Shown piece by piece: positions 1 to 6,073 of a DNA stretch of 14,021 nucleotides; positions within the stretch are counted from its first letter, which is position 1; each line of letters begins with the position of its first letter. The stretch spans positions 1 through 14,021 of the forward strand of contig JAHHUG010000027.1 in assembly GCA_020024085.1 (NCBI GenBank), given 5' to 3'. The stretch is from Christensenellaceae bacterium (GTDB lineage Bacteria > Bacillota > Clostridia > Christensenellales > CAAEEZ01). Below the pieces are notes generated by a model, which saw only the letters and a program-made list of their open reading frames with translations, had not been told where the DNA came from and did no database searches. Position numbers and translations under genes: made by a program.

Positions 1-17
1 TAAGATGTATTAATATA

Positions 18-45
18 TTGACATTCAAAAAAGGTATAGTACAAT
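18..45 (+). promoter_or_regulatory. Sigma-A-type promoter of the RND/MMPL exporter
   Basis: TTGACA (18-23) and TACAAT (40-45) are separated by 16 bp, a near-consensus vegetative promoter. Transcription would start at about 52 and give a leader of roughly 35 nt before the ATG at 86. The ATG at 44 lies inside the -10 box, so it cannot be the start of a gene made from this promoter. Confidence 0.7.
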
Positions 46-85
46 GAATATAAACGATATGTTTTATATGAGAAAGGGAGAAAGA

Positions 86-2491
86 ATGCTTAAAAAAATA
101 TGTGATTTTATTGTAGACAAAGGTAAATGGTTTTTAACATTATTTTTAATATTAACCATTGTGTTTGCAGTACTAATTTTTCAAGTAAATATCAATTATG
201 ATATGACAGATTATCTGCCTAAAGACTCGCCTATTTTTGAGGCTATGGATACAATGTTTACCGAGTTCGGCGATGGTGCTCAAGCTACGATTATGATACC
301 GGATATTGTGCCAAAGGGTTCAACCAAAATCAAAAATTTAGAAAAGGTATCAGCTATTAACAAAAAGATAGCAAAGGTTGATGGTGTAGTTAGTGTATTA
401 TGGCTTGATACAGCACTTGAGGAATATTATCCATCAATTAAAAATGAAAAGTTGCCTATTATCAACAAAACCGTTGAAGAGTATTTTGGTAGCAAGGAAA
501 ATTTTGCAAATGAGCTACTAAAAAACTTTGAGGTATATAAGGGTTTTATCCCTAGTGAAATGGCAGGTATGGTGGATATGATGCTTGGTCAGTTCTATAA
601 GGACGGCAATGCACTTATTCAAATATTCTTCAAGGAAAACGCATATAGCAAAAATACTGTCAATGCAATCAAGGAAATACAAAGTATTATTGCAGGCACA
701 CCAAATGCAGTAACAGGGGAAAATTATACCTCAAATTTAGGTGGTATGGCATCTAGTGCTTATGCAATGGAAACAATTATGGAAAGCGAACTATTCAAGC
801 TTGTTATGATAGTTGCCCCTATAATTATATTGTTGCTATTATTATTTACCACATCATATTTTGAGCCTGTTGTGTACCTAGTTGTAATAGGTATTTCTGT
901 TGTGCTAAATATGGGTAGCAATGTAATGATGAGTTCTGTTTCGTACCTAACATTCTCTATTGCAGCACTTATTCAAGTGGCAGTGTCTATGGACTACTCA
1001 ATCTTTATTATGCACAGCTACAAAAAATATCGTAAAGATGGTTTGATGCCAAAAGATGCTGCAAAAATTGCACTTAGAAAGTCACTTTCATCAGTTTCTG
1101 CAAGTTCTCTAACTACCATTGCAGGCTTCGTTGCATTAATGTTTATGAGATACAAGATAGGTATGGATATTGGTCTTGTACTTGCAAAGGGTATTTTGTG
1201 TAGCTTAATCACAGCATTCTTATTTATGCCAGGCTTCTTGGTTCTATGTGATAAGCCTATTATGAAAGGTGAGCATAAACCTATATTCCAAGCAATTAGA
1301 GATTGGTTTATTAAGCAAGGTGCAAAGAGAAGATACAAAAAAATCAATGATGGTTCAATGAGCTTTGAAACATACCTTCCAGAGCAAATGAGTGCTAAAA
1401 AACAAAAATCTCAAAAGAAAAGCGAAAAGGTTGGTAACAATTTACTTAAGTTAAGATTTGTTGTTCCTATCTTATTTATAGCACTACTTGCACCAGCATT
1501 TATGGTACAAAATAACAACCACTTTATGTATGGCGAGATGTCTTCTTCGGGTGGTCCAGGTAGTACATTATTTACCGATAGAGATGAAATTGAGGCTGTT
1601 TTTGGTAGCCAAAATAATATCGTTGTACTACTTAAAAACGAACATCAAGATAAGGAAATCAATATTGTTCATTCCCTAGAAAAAGCAGCTCATGTAGGAG
1701 AGGGCAAGGTACAATCGTTTGAGATTATCAAAGATTCACTAGGCGATTTGCCAGTACCAGATTTTATGAAATCGCAATTTGTTGGTAAAAATTATCGAAT
1801 GATAATAATGACGGTGGATTCAGCAGAGGAAGATGATGCAGCCTTTGAGGCTGTGGACTCAATCACAAACATTATGAAAGAGCAAAATATTGAGGGCGAT
1901 TATTATATTATAGGTAATTCGGTTGTTGCAAAAGAGCTACGAGTAATAAATAAAACTGACTATACAATCACAACCTCACTTGCTTTAACATTTATCTTCG
2001 TAATCTTGTTGTTTACATTTAAGGGACTTGTTTTGCCACTAATACTAGCATTACTTATCCAAGGTTCTATTTGGTTTGCAATGACAATACCAGCATTTAG
2101 CAATATGCCACTTGTATTTTTAGGTTACCTAATCGTAAGTTGTTTCCAAATGGGTTGTACCATCGACTACGGAATATTGTTCTCTAATAACTACCTAAGA
2201 TTTAGGGAGACAGAGGATAAATTAACGGCTTGCAAACACGCATTCAAAGCGTCGATTGGTGCTGTCAGCTTGTCTGCTGCAATCCTTATGACAGTAGGTT
2301 ATGTAGTAGGTATAGCAGGCTCTATTCCAGCTACATCAAATATTGGTTTGCTACTAGGAATAGGTGCAACGGTATCATATATTTCAATGACTTACTTGTT
2401 ACCACTTTTCTTGGTTCTACTAGATAAACCTATCCTTGCAACTACCTTAAAGTTAAAAAGGAAAGATAAGGTAAAGTTAGAGGAAAAATAA
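86..2491 (+). CDS. RND/MMPL-family 12-TM membrane transporter (efflux permease)
   Basis: An 801-residue membrane protein with the duplicated layout of the RND/MMPL superfamily: TM1 (about 14-34), a large external domain, five clustered TM helices (about 236-388), a Lys-rich cytoplasmic linker (about 395-455), TM7 (about 457-475), a second external domain, and five more helices (about 625-780). The two halves carry matching acidic motifs in the fourth helix, MDYS at 302-305 and TIDYG at 692-696; these Asp residues are the expected proton-relay sites. Family members export lipids, hydrophobic compounds or drugs by proton motive force. The substrate is not predictable here, and no partner membrane-fusion protein or regulator is in the window. 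The start is the ATG at 86, with GGGAG at 76-80; an in-frame ATG at 44 is rejected because it overlaps the promoter. The gene is monocistronic between its own promoter and terminator. The family call is firm; the substrate is unknown. Confidence 0.9.
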   Translation: MLKKICDFIVDKGKWFLTLFLILTIVFAVLIFQVNINYDMTDYLPKDSPIFEAMDTMFTEFGDGAQATIMIPDIVPKGSTKIKNLEKVSAINKKIAKVDGVVSVLWLDTALEEYYPSIKNEKLPIINKTVEEYFGSKENFANELLKNFEVYKGFIPSEMAGMVDMMLGQFYKDGNALIQIFFKENAYSKNTVNAIKEIQSIIAGTPNAVTGENYTSNLGGMASSAYAMETIMESELFKLVMIVAPIIILLLLLFTTSYFEPVVYLVVIGISVVLNMGSNVMMSSVSYLTFSIAALIQVAVSMDYSIFIMHSYKKYRKDGLMPKDAAKIALRKSLSSVSASSLTTIAGFVALMFMRYKIGMDIGLVLAKGILCSLITAFLFMPGFLVLCDKPIMKGEHKPIFQAIRDWFIKQGAKRRYKKINDGSMSFETYLPEQMSAKKQKSQKKSEKVGNNLLKLRFVVPILFIALLAPAFMVQNNNHFMYGEMSSSGGPGSTLFTDRDEIEAVFGSQNNIVVLLKNEHQDKEINIVHSLEKAAHVGEGKVQSFEIIKDSLGDLPVPDFMKSQFVGKNYRMIIMTVDSAEEDDAAFEAVDSITNIMKEQNIEGDYYIIGNSVVAKELRVINKTDYTITTSLALTFIFVILLFTFKGLVLPLILALLIQGSIWFAMTIPAFSNMPLVFLGYLIVSCFQMGCTIDYGILFSNNYLRFRETEDKLTACKHAFKASIGAVSLSAAILMTVGYVVGIAGSIPATSNIGLLLGIGATVSYISMTYLLPLFLVLLDKPILATTLKLKRKDKVKLEEK

Positions 2492-2531
2492 TAGTAGGCT
2501 AGTAGTTACAAAAAGTTAAAAGATATGCAAT

Positions 2532-2570
2532 AAAGCATCATTATCAGTAAATGGTAATGATGCTTTTTTA
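2532..2570 (+). terminator. Rho-independent terminator after the exporter
   Basis: A 14-bp stem is formed by 2532-2545 and 2553-2566 with one T-G wobble. The loop has 7 nt and a run of six T follows (2564-2569). It ends the exporter transcript about 40 bp after the stop codon. Confidence 0.88.
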
Positions 2571-2677
2571 TAAAAGTACGGATACAATAGAGTTAATTTT
2601 GCAGAAATTTGATAGCTTATTTTATAGTCAAGTATAACATTTACAATCAATTGTACTATGAATTATTTTTAATATTT

Positions 2678-2708
2678 TTGACAATAACCATTAATTTTGT
2701 GATACACT
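2678..2708 (+). promoter_or_regulatory. Possible promoter of the dehydrogenase / glycerate kinase unit
   Basis: TTGACA (2678-2683) is followed by TACACT (2703-2708), which has a TG extension one base upstream (2700-2701). The 19-bp spacer is longer than ideal. If used, it would give a leader of roughly 210 nt before the dehydrogenase. The rest of the gap 2571-2912 is extremely AT-rich, and I see no gene or known riboswitch in it. Confidence 0.4.
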
Positions 2709-2737
2709 ATTTATATAGTAAAGCTAATAGTTTTATT

Positions 2738-2808
2738 ATATTTTATAAAATATTAATTTTGTGGTCGCCTTATAAAATTGCATAATCCGTATTTTATAAT
2801 ATAAAATA
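2738..2808 (+). repeat. Cluster of TATAAAAT / ATTTTATA elements in the leader
   Basis: Within 71 bp the octamer TATAAAAT or its complement occurs five times: 2740-2747 (reverse), 2744-2751 (forward), 2771-2778 (forward), 2791-2798 (reverse) and 2800-2807 (forward). The first two form a perfect 16-bp palindrome (2738-2753). The copies at 2771 and 2791 can pair around a 12-nt loop, and the copies at 2791 and 2800 form a second, tight inverted repeat. The pairings are mutually exclusive in RNA. Base composition alone makes some of this likely, so a function is only a suggestion. Confidence 0.45.
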
Positions 2809-2924
2809 TATATATAAAGTGCTAATTATGTTGATAAATGCAAACAAAATAAAAACATATATATAATTAAAAGTTATAAAGTAGTACATAAAATTTGTGA
2901 AATTATTAATTCAAGGAGAAAAAT

Positions 2925-3878
2925 ATGAAGATTGTTATTTTAGATGGATATACTTTAGCTGCTACCGACCTTAATTGGAATGGATTTAATAAACTTGGCG
3001 AAGTGGTATATTACGATAGGACAAATAAGGAAGATACAATAGATAGAATTGGAGATGCAGAAATTGTAATTACCAACAAAACTGCTATCACTAAAGAGGT
3101 AATTGATAGTTGCAAAAATATCAAATATATAGGTGTGCTTGCAACGGGATATAATGTGGTAGACTTTGAATATGCTAAACTTAAAGGGATACCGGTTTGC
3201 AATGTACCAACCTATGGAACTACTGCTGTTGCACAATATGTATTTGCACTTTTGCTAGAAATTTGTCATCACATAGGTCATCATGATAGGGTGGTAAAAG
3301 AGGGTAAATGGACAGCTTCAAAGGATTTTTGTTTTTGGGATTATCCACTAATTGAGCTTAAAGGTAAAACTATGGGAATAATTGGTATCGGTAGAATCGG
3401 CGAGGCAACTGCAAGGATTGCAAAGTCTTTTGGACTGGAGGTAATAGCCTACGACAAACACTTTTCAAATAGTGCAAAAGAGGTCGCAGAGGAGGTTAGC
3501 CTTGATGAGTTGTATAGTAGGGCAGACATTATTTCGTTGCATTGTCCATTGTTTAAGGAAAACGAAAAAATGATTAATAAGAGTAGTATTGCCAAAATGA
3601 AAGATGGAGTAATTATTATCAATACTTCTCGAGGTGGACTTATTAATGAGGAAGATGCAAAAGTTGCTTTGGATAGTGGCAAAATAGGTTATCTTGCTTG
3701 TGATGTGGTTTCAACTGAGCCTATCAAAGAGGATAATCCTCTACTAAGTGCAAAAAATTGCATTATCACACCTCATATTGCTTGGGCACCAAAGGAAAGT
3801 AGGCAAAGGCTTATGAATGTAGCAGTAAGCAATGTAGAGAGTTTTATTGCTGGCAAGGTGCAAAATAGGGTAAATTAA
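2925..3878 (+). CDS. D-2-hydroxyacid dehydrogenase (glycerate/hydroxypyruvate reductase type)
   Basis: A 317-residue soluble NAD(P)-dependent oxidoreductase of the D-isomer 2-hydroxyacid dehydrogenase family, of usual length. The split substrate domain (about 1-98 and 290-317) surrounds a Rossmann domain with GIGRIG at 154-159 and Asp177 at the end of the second strand, which favours NAD over NADP. The catalytic triad is visible as Arg236 (in TSRGG), Glu265 (in STEP) and His284 (in TPHIAW). The segment TGYNVVD at 74-80 and the Phe-Trp-Asp-Tyr stretch near 137-140 resemble clostridial glycerate dehydrogenases. The expected reaction is reversible reduction of hydroxypyruvate (or glyoxylate) to D-glycerate. 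The next gene is a glycerate kinase, which supports this over lactate or phosphoglycerate dehydrogenase; the protein also lacks the C-terminal ACT domain of many SerA enzymes. AAGGAG at 2913-2918 fixes the start. No terminator separates it from the kinase. Exact substrate is inferred. Confidence 0.9.
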   Translation: MKIVILDGYTLAATDLNWNGFNKLGEVVYYDRTNKEDTIDRIGDAEIVITNKTAITKEVIDSCKNIKYIGVLATGYNVVDFEYAKLKGIPVCNVPTYGTTAVAQYVFALLLEICHHIGHHDRVVKEGKWTASKDFCFWDYPLIELKGKTMGIIGIGRIGEATARIAKSFGLEVIAYDKHFSNSAKEVAEEVSLDELYSRADIISLHCPLFKENEKMINKSSIAKMKDGVIIINTSRGGLINEEDAKVALDSGKIGYLACDVVSTEPIKEDNPLLSAKNCIITPHIAWAPKESRQRLMNVAVSNVESFIAGKVQNRVN

Positions 3879-3987
3879 GTGTAATAAAGCAAATAATAGA
3901 TATGCTGGTAAAATGCGAATAATTGATTTGTTCGTAAATAGGAAATATTAGATATTTGCTAGTATTACATTGTAGGTAAATAACAAG

Positions 3988-4016
3988 TTGTCAATGTTAT
4001 AGTGTACGGTTAATGT
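3988..4016 (+). promoter_or_regulatory. Possible internal promoter before glycerate kinase
   Basis: TTGTCA (3988-3993) and TAATGT (4011-4016) have a 17-bp spacer, giving a predicted start near 4023 and a leader of about 47 nt. Each box has one or two mismatches to consensus. The 191-bp gap between the two genes contains no terminator, so the kinase may be read both from here and from the upstream promoter. Confidence 0.35.
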
Positions 4017-4069
4017 TTGAAAGTTGGTACATATAAGGTAAGTGGTACTTGTTTTTATTAAGGAGAAAT

Positions 4070-5200
4070 ATGAAAAAGGTTGTGCTTATTCCCGATTCGT
4101 TTAAAGGGACAATGAGTAGTGAGGAAATTTGCGATATTATGGAAAGTGCGATTGTAAAGCATTATCCCGATATCGAAATTGTAAAAATACCCGTTGCCGA
4201 TGGTGGAGAGGGTAGCGTGGATTGCTTTTTGAAGGCTGTTGGTGGTAAAAAAATCAATGTTGAGGTTTGCAATCCATATTTTGAAAAGATTAATAGCTTT
4301 TATGGTTTACTAGATAATCACACTGCAATAATCGAAATGTCGGCTTCAGCAGGGCTACCTTTAATTGACAAACTTAATCCATTTGGAACCACAACATATG
4401 GAGTTGGCGAACTAATACTTGATGCGATAAAAAATGGTGCAACAAGGATAATTATGGGGCTTGGTGGAAGTTCAACCAACGATTGTGGAGCAGGTTGTTT
4501 TTCTAGCCTTGGTGCGAAGTTTTTTGATGAAAATAATAGGGAATTTGTACCAACTGGTGGCACTCTTTCAAGAGTAAAAAAGATAGATTTATCCACACTT
4601 AAGGAGAATACAAAAAATGTGGAATTTATTACAATGTGCGACATAAATAACCCACTTTACGGGCAGAATGGTGCAGTTTTTCAATTTTCTCGACAAAAAG
4701 GTGCAACAGATGACACTATAAATTTGCTTGAAAATGAAGTGAAAAATTTTGCTAAAATTGTAGAAAAAGAACTATGTTTTTGCGATGTAAATTTTGAGGG
4801 TGCTGGGGCAGCTGGTGGTATGGGATTTGGTATGAAAGCCTTTGTAAATTCCAAAATCCAAATGGGGATAGATACTGTTTTGGATATTGTAAATTTTGAT
4901 AAAAAAATTACCGATTGCGACCTTGTAATTTCTGGAGAGGGCAAGTTTGATAGTCAGTCTTTTAGTGGTAAAGTTGTTATGGGGGTTGCAAATCATACCA
5001 AAAAATTTGATGTTCCATTGATTGCTGTTGTGGGGGATATTGATGATAATATTGAGAGTGCCTACGAAAAGGGAGTAACTGCTATTTATAGTATAAATAG
5101 GGTTGCAAAAGACTTTTGCAAGGTTAAAAATCGTGCAAAAAATGACCTTATGCTTACTGTTGATACAATTTTTAGAACAATTAAAATGTGTGATAGATAA
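4070..5200 (+). CDS. glxK: Glycerate kinase (GarK/GlxK family)
   Basis: A 376-residue cytoplasmic kinase, about the usual 375-385 for this family (glycerate kinase type I). It phosphorylates D-glycerate with ATP; characterised GarK/GlxK enzymes make 2-phosphoglycerate, which enters lower glycolysis. Family landmarks are the N-terminal LIPDSFKGTMSS (6-17), PVADGGEGS (41-49), the Gly-rich GLGGSSTNDCGAG (130-142), EGAGAAGGMG (243-252) and SGEGKFDSQS (288-297). The start is the ATG at 4070 because AAGGAG lies at 4060-4065; a TTG at 4049 in the same frame sits upstream of that site and is rejected. The gene follows a glycerate-type dehydrogenase, so the pair would feed hydroxypyruvate or glyoxylate-derived carbon into glycolysis. 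A strong terminator follows. The family is certain; the choice of symbol (glxK versus garK) and the position phosphorylated are taken from relatives. Confidence 0.93.
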   Translation: MKKVVLIPDSFKGTMSSEEICDIMESAIVKHYPDIEIVKIPVADGGEGSVDCFLKAVGGKKINVEVCNPYFEKINSFYGLLDNHTAIIEMSASAGLPLIDKLNPFGTTTYGVGELILDAIKNGATRIIMGLGGSSTNDCGAGCFSSLGAKFFDENNREFVPTGGTLSRVKKIDLSTLKENTKNVEFITMCDINNPLYGQNGAVFQFSRQKGATDDTINLLENEVKNFAKIVEKELCFCDVNFEGAGAAGGMGFGMKAFVNSKIQMGIDTVLDIVNFDKKITDCDLVISGEGKFDSQSFSGKVVMGVANHTKKFDVPLIAVVGDIDDNIESAYEKGVTAIYSINRVAKDFCKVKNRAKNDLMLTVDTIFRTIKMCDR

Positions 5201-5240
5201 TTTATTAAAATACAAAATAATGTAGCAATATAAATTTATT

Positions 5241-5264
5241 AAGAGGATTTTATCCTCTTTTTTT
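5241..5264 (+). terminator. Rho-independent terminator after glycerate kinase
   Basis: AAGAGGAT (5241-5248) pairs with ATCCTCTT (5252-5259) around a 3-nt loop and is followed by T-rich sequence to 5264. It insulates the feo operon from the upstream genes. Confidence 0.88.
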
Positions 5265-5314
5265 ATTAAGATAATATACTATAAAAATATAGATATCATA
5301 TTGAAAAGTGTGAA

Positions 5315-5332
5315 AATATTTTTAAAAATATT
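5315..5332. promoter_or_regulatory. 18-bp perfect AT palindrome upstream of the feo promoter
   Basis: AATATTTTTAAAAATATT is a perfect palindrome ending 10 bp before the -35 box of the feo promoter. Its position fits an UP-element-like A/T tract or a regulator site. It does not resemble the classical Fur box. With only A and T in it, chance is a serious alternative. Confidence 0.35.
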
Positions 5333-5342
5333 GCATTTTTTA

Positions 5343-5370
5343 TTGACAAAAAATAAAAGTTAGGTAATAA
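5343..5370 (+). promoter_or_regulatory. Promoter of the feoAAB operon
   Basis: TTGACA (5343-5348) is followed after 16 bp by TAATAA (5365-5370), or after 17 bp by AATAAT. The predicted start, near 5377-5380, lies directly at the left edge of the first 16-bp palindrome. A repressor bound there would block initiation or escape. The leader would be about 240 nt long. Confidence 0.65.
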
Positions 5371-5380
5371 TAGTGTCGTA

Positions 5381-5396
5381 GTTCGCAAATGCGAAC
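5381..5396. promoter_or_regulatory. Operator-like palindrome, copy 1 (feo control region)
   Basis: GTTCGCAAATGCGAAC has 7-bp arms (GTTCGCA/TGCGAAC) around a central AA. It begins about 10 bp after the -10 box, a classic repressor position. It is conspicuously GC-containing within very AT-rich DNA and is repeated exactly at 5438. It does not match consensus sites I know for Fur, PerR, Zur, MntR, LexA or Rex. Confidence 0.6.
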
Positions 5397-5437
5397 AAAA
5401 AAAAGAATATAAAAGAGTTTAATTTTTTTATACATAT

Positions 5438-5453
5438 GTTCGCAAATGCGAAC
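5438..5453. promoter_or_regulatory. Operator-like palindrome, copy 2 (feo control region)
   Basis: An exact second copy of the 16-bp palindrome at 5381, start to start 57 bp away. TATACA at 5429-5434 lies just upstream and could be a second -10 box, though no good -35 goes with it. In RNA the sequence could form a 6-bp stem with an AAAT loop, but it has no following T-tract and is not a terminator. Confidence 0.6.
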
Positions 5454-5603
5454 AACATTAACTCAAATAGCTTTTGTGTATATATTAAAGAAGCTGTAAA
5501 TAAATATGGTATTAATATTGAATTATTAATAATTTTAGCAAGTTAGCAGAAACCGAAGTTAAAATATCAAATTGTAGATATAAAACATTGATTATGTAAT
5601 ATT
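5454..5603 (+). other. Remaining feo leader, no assigned function
   Basis: An AT-rich leader between the second palindrome and the Shine-Dalgarno of the first feoA. I see no terminator hairpin and no known riboswitch, including nothing like the NiCo/iron-sensing (czcD) type. One reading frame without stops runs from 5382 to 5546, with its first ATG at 5436 and potential for 36 residues. It lacks a Shine-Dalgarno and is not called as a gene. Confidence 0.4.
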
Positions 5604-5617
5604 AAGGAGGATAAAAT

Positions 5618-5839
5618 ATGCCATTAGTTGTAGCACCTATCAACAAAGAATTAAAAATTATCAAGATTTTACTAGAGGATAGCACAAAAAAACATCTTGC
5701 TAATTTGGGTGTCGTAGTTGGGGGTAAGTTGACAATTATATCAATATGTGATGGTAGCGTAATTTGCCTTGTTAAAGATGGGCGATTAGCTTTGGATAGT
5801 AATATAGCTACAAAAATATTTGTTCAAGAGGAGAAGTAA
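5618..5839 (+). CDS. feoA: FeoA-domain protein (first of two)
   Basis: A 73-residue protein consisting of a single FeoA-type SH3-like barrel. FeoA proteins are small cytoplasmic partners of the ferrous-iron transporter FeoB, thought to bind it and tune its activity. This copy is more divergent than the next one: it keeps the pattern Lys-His-Leu-x-x-Leu-Gly-Val (24-32), followed by hydrophobic strands, but lacks the canonical GGxG and APLGDP segments. It begins with a strong AAGGAGG at 5604-5610. Its stop lies three bases before the second feoA. Paired, unequal FeoA copies before feoB are common in Clostridia, and a division of labour between them is plausible but not shown by the sequence. 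Expression is probably controlled by the palindromes upstream. Confidence 0.85.
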   Translation: MPLVVAPINKELKIIKILLEDSTKKHLANLGVVVGGKLTIISICDGSVICLVKDGRLALDSNIATKIFVQEEK

Positions 5840-5842
5840 AAA

Positions 5843-6073
5843 ATGAAATTACTAAGCGAATTTAAGGTCGGCGAAAAGGGAATAGTAAGTAGAGTTGGTG
5901 GAACTGGCTTGATTAGAAGAAGACTTTTTGATATGGGTATTACCCCAGATGCAGAAATAATGTTAAGAAAAAAAGCACCACTTGGCGACCCTATTGAAAT
6001 TACCCTTCGTGGATATGAATTAACTTTACGAAAAGCAGAAGCAGAAAATGTGTTTATGGAGGAAAGTAAATGA
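5843..6073 (+). CDS. feoA: FeoA ferrous-iron transport accessory protein (second of two)
   Basis: A 76-residue canonical FeoA: RVGGTGLIRRRLFDMGI (17-33) followed by APLGDPIEI (45-53) and RGYELTLRKAEA (56-67) are the family hallmarks of the SH3-like fold. It is expected to act at the membrane face with FeoB. GAGGAG at 5828-5833, inside the end of the first feoA, gives the ribosome site, so translation is coupled. Its stop codon overlaps the feoB start in the sequence ATGA, a second coupling point. The identity is secure; whether it or the upstream copy is the main FeoB partner cannot be told. Confidence 0.94.
   Translation: MKLLSEFKVGEKGIVSRVGGTGLIRRRLFDMGITPDAEIMLRKKAPLGDPIEITLRGYELTLRKAEAENVFMEESK

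Noticed and set aside
44..85. Upstream ATG giving a 14-residue longer exporter
   Set aside because: The ATG lies inside the -10 box of the promoter at 18-45 and has no Shine-Dalgarno; the ATG at 86 has GGGAG at the right distance.
2571..2912. Riboswitch (purine or other known class) in the dehydrogenase leader
   Set aside because: I find none of the conserved core segments of known classes, only AT-rich repeats.
3941..3957. Inverted repeat AAATAT/ATATTT after the dehydrogenase as a terminator
   Set aside because: The 6-bp stem is all A/T and has no T-tract after it.
4049..4069. TTG start seven codons upstream for glycerate kinase
   Set aside because: AAGGAG at 4060-4065 would lie inside the coding region, and the family's N-terminus begins at the Met of 4070.
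4772..5215. 147-codon reading frame opposite glycerate kinase
   Set aside because: It is antisense to an intact, well-recognised gene and has an Asn/Ile/Lys-rich composition expected of an AT-rich shadow.
5381..5453. CRISPR-like or transposon-end reading of the two identical repeats
   Set aside because: There are only two copies, each a short palindrome, with no further repeats, no transposase and no target duplication.
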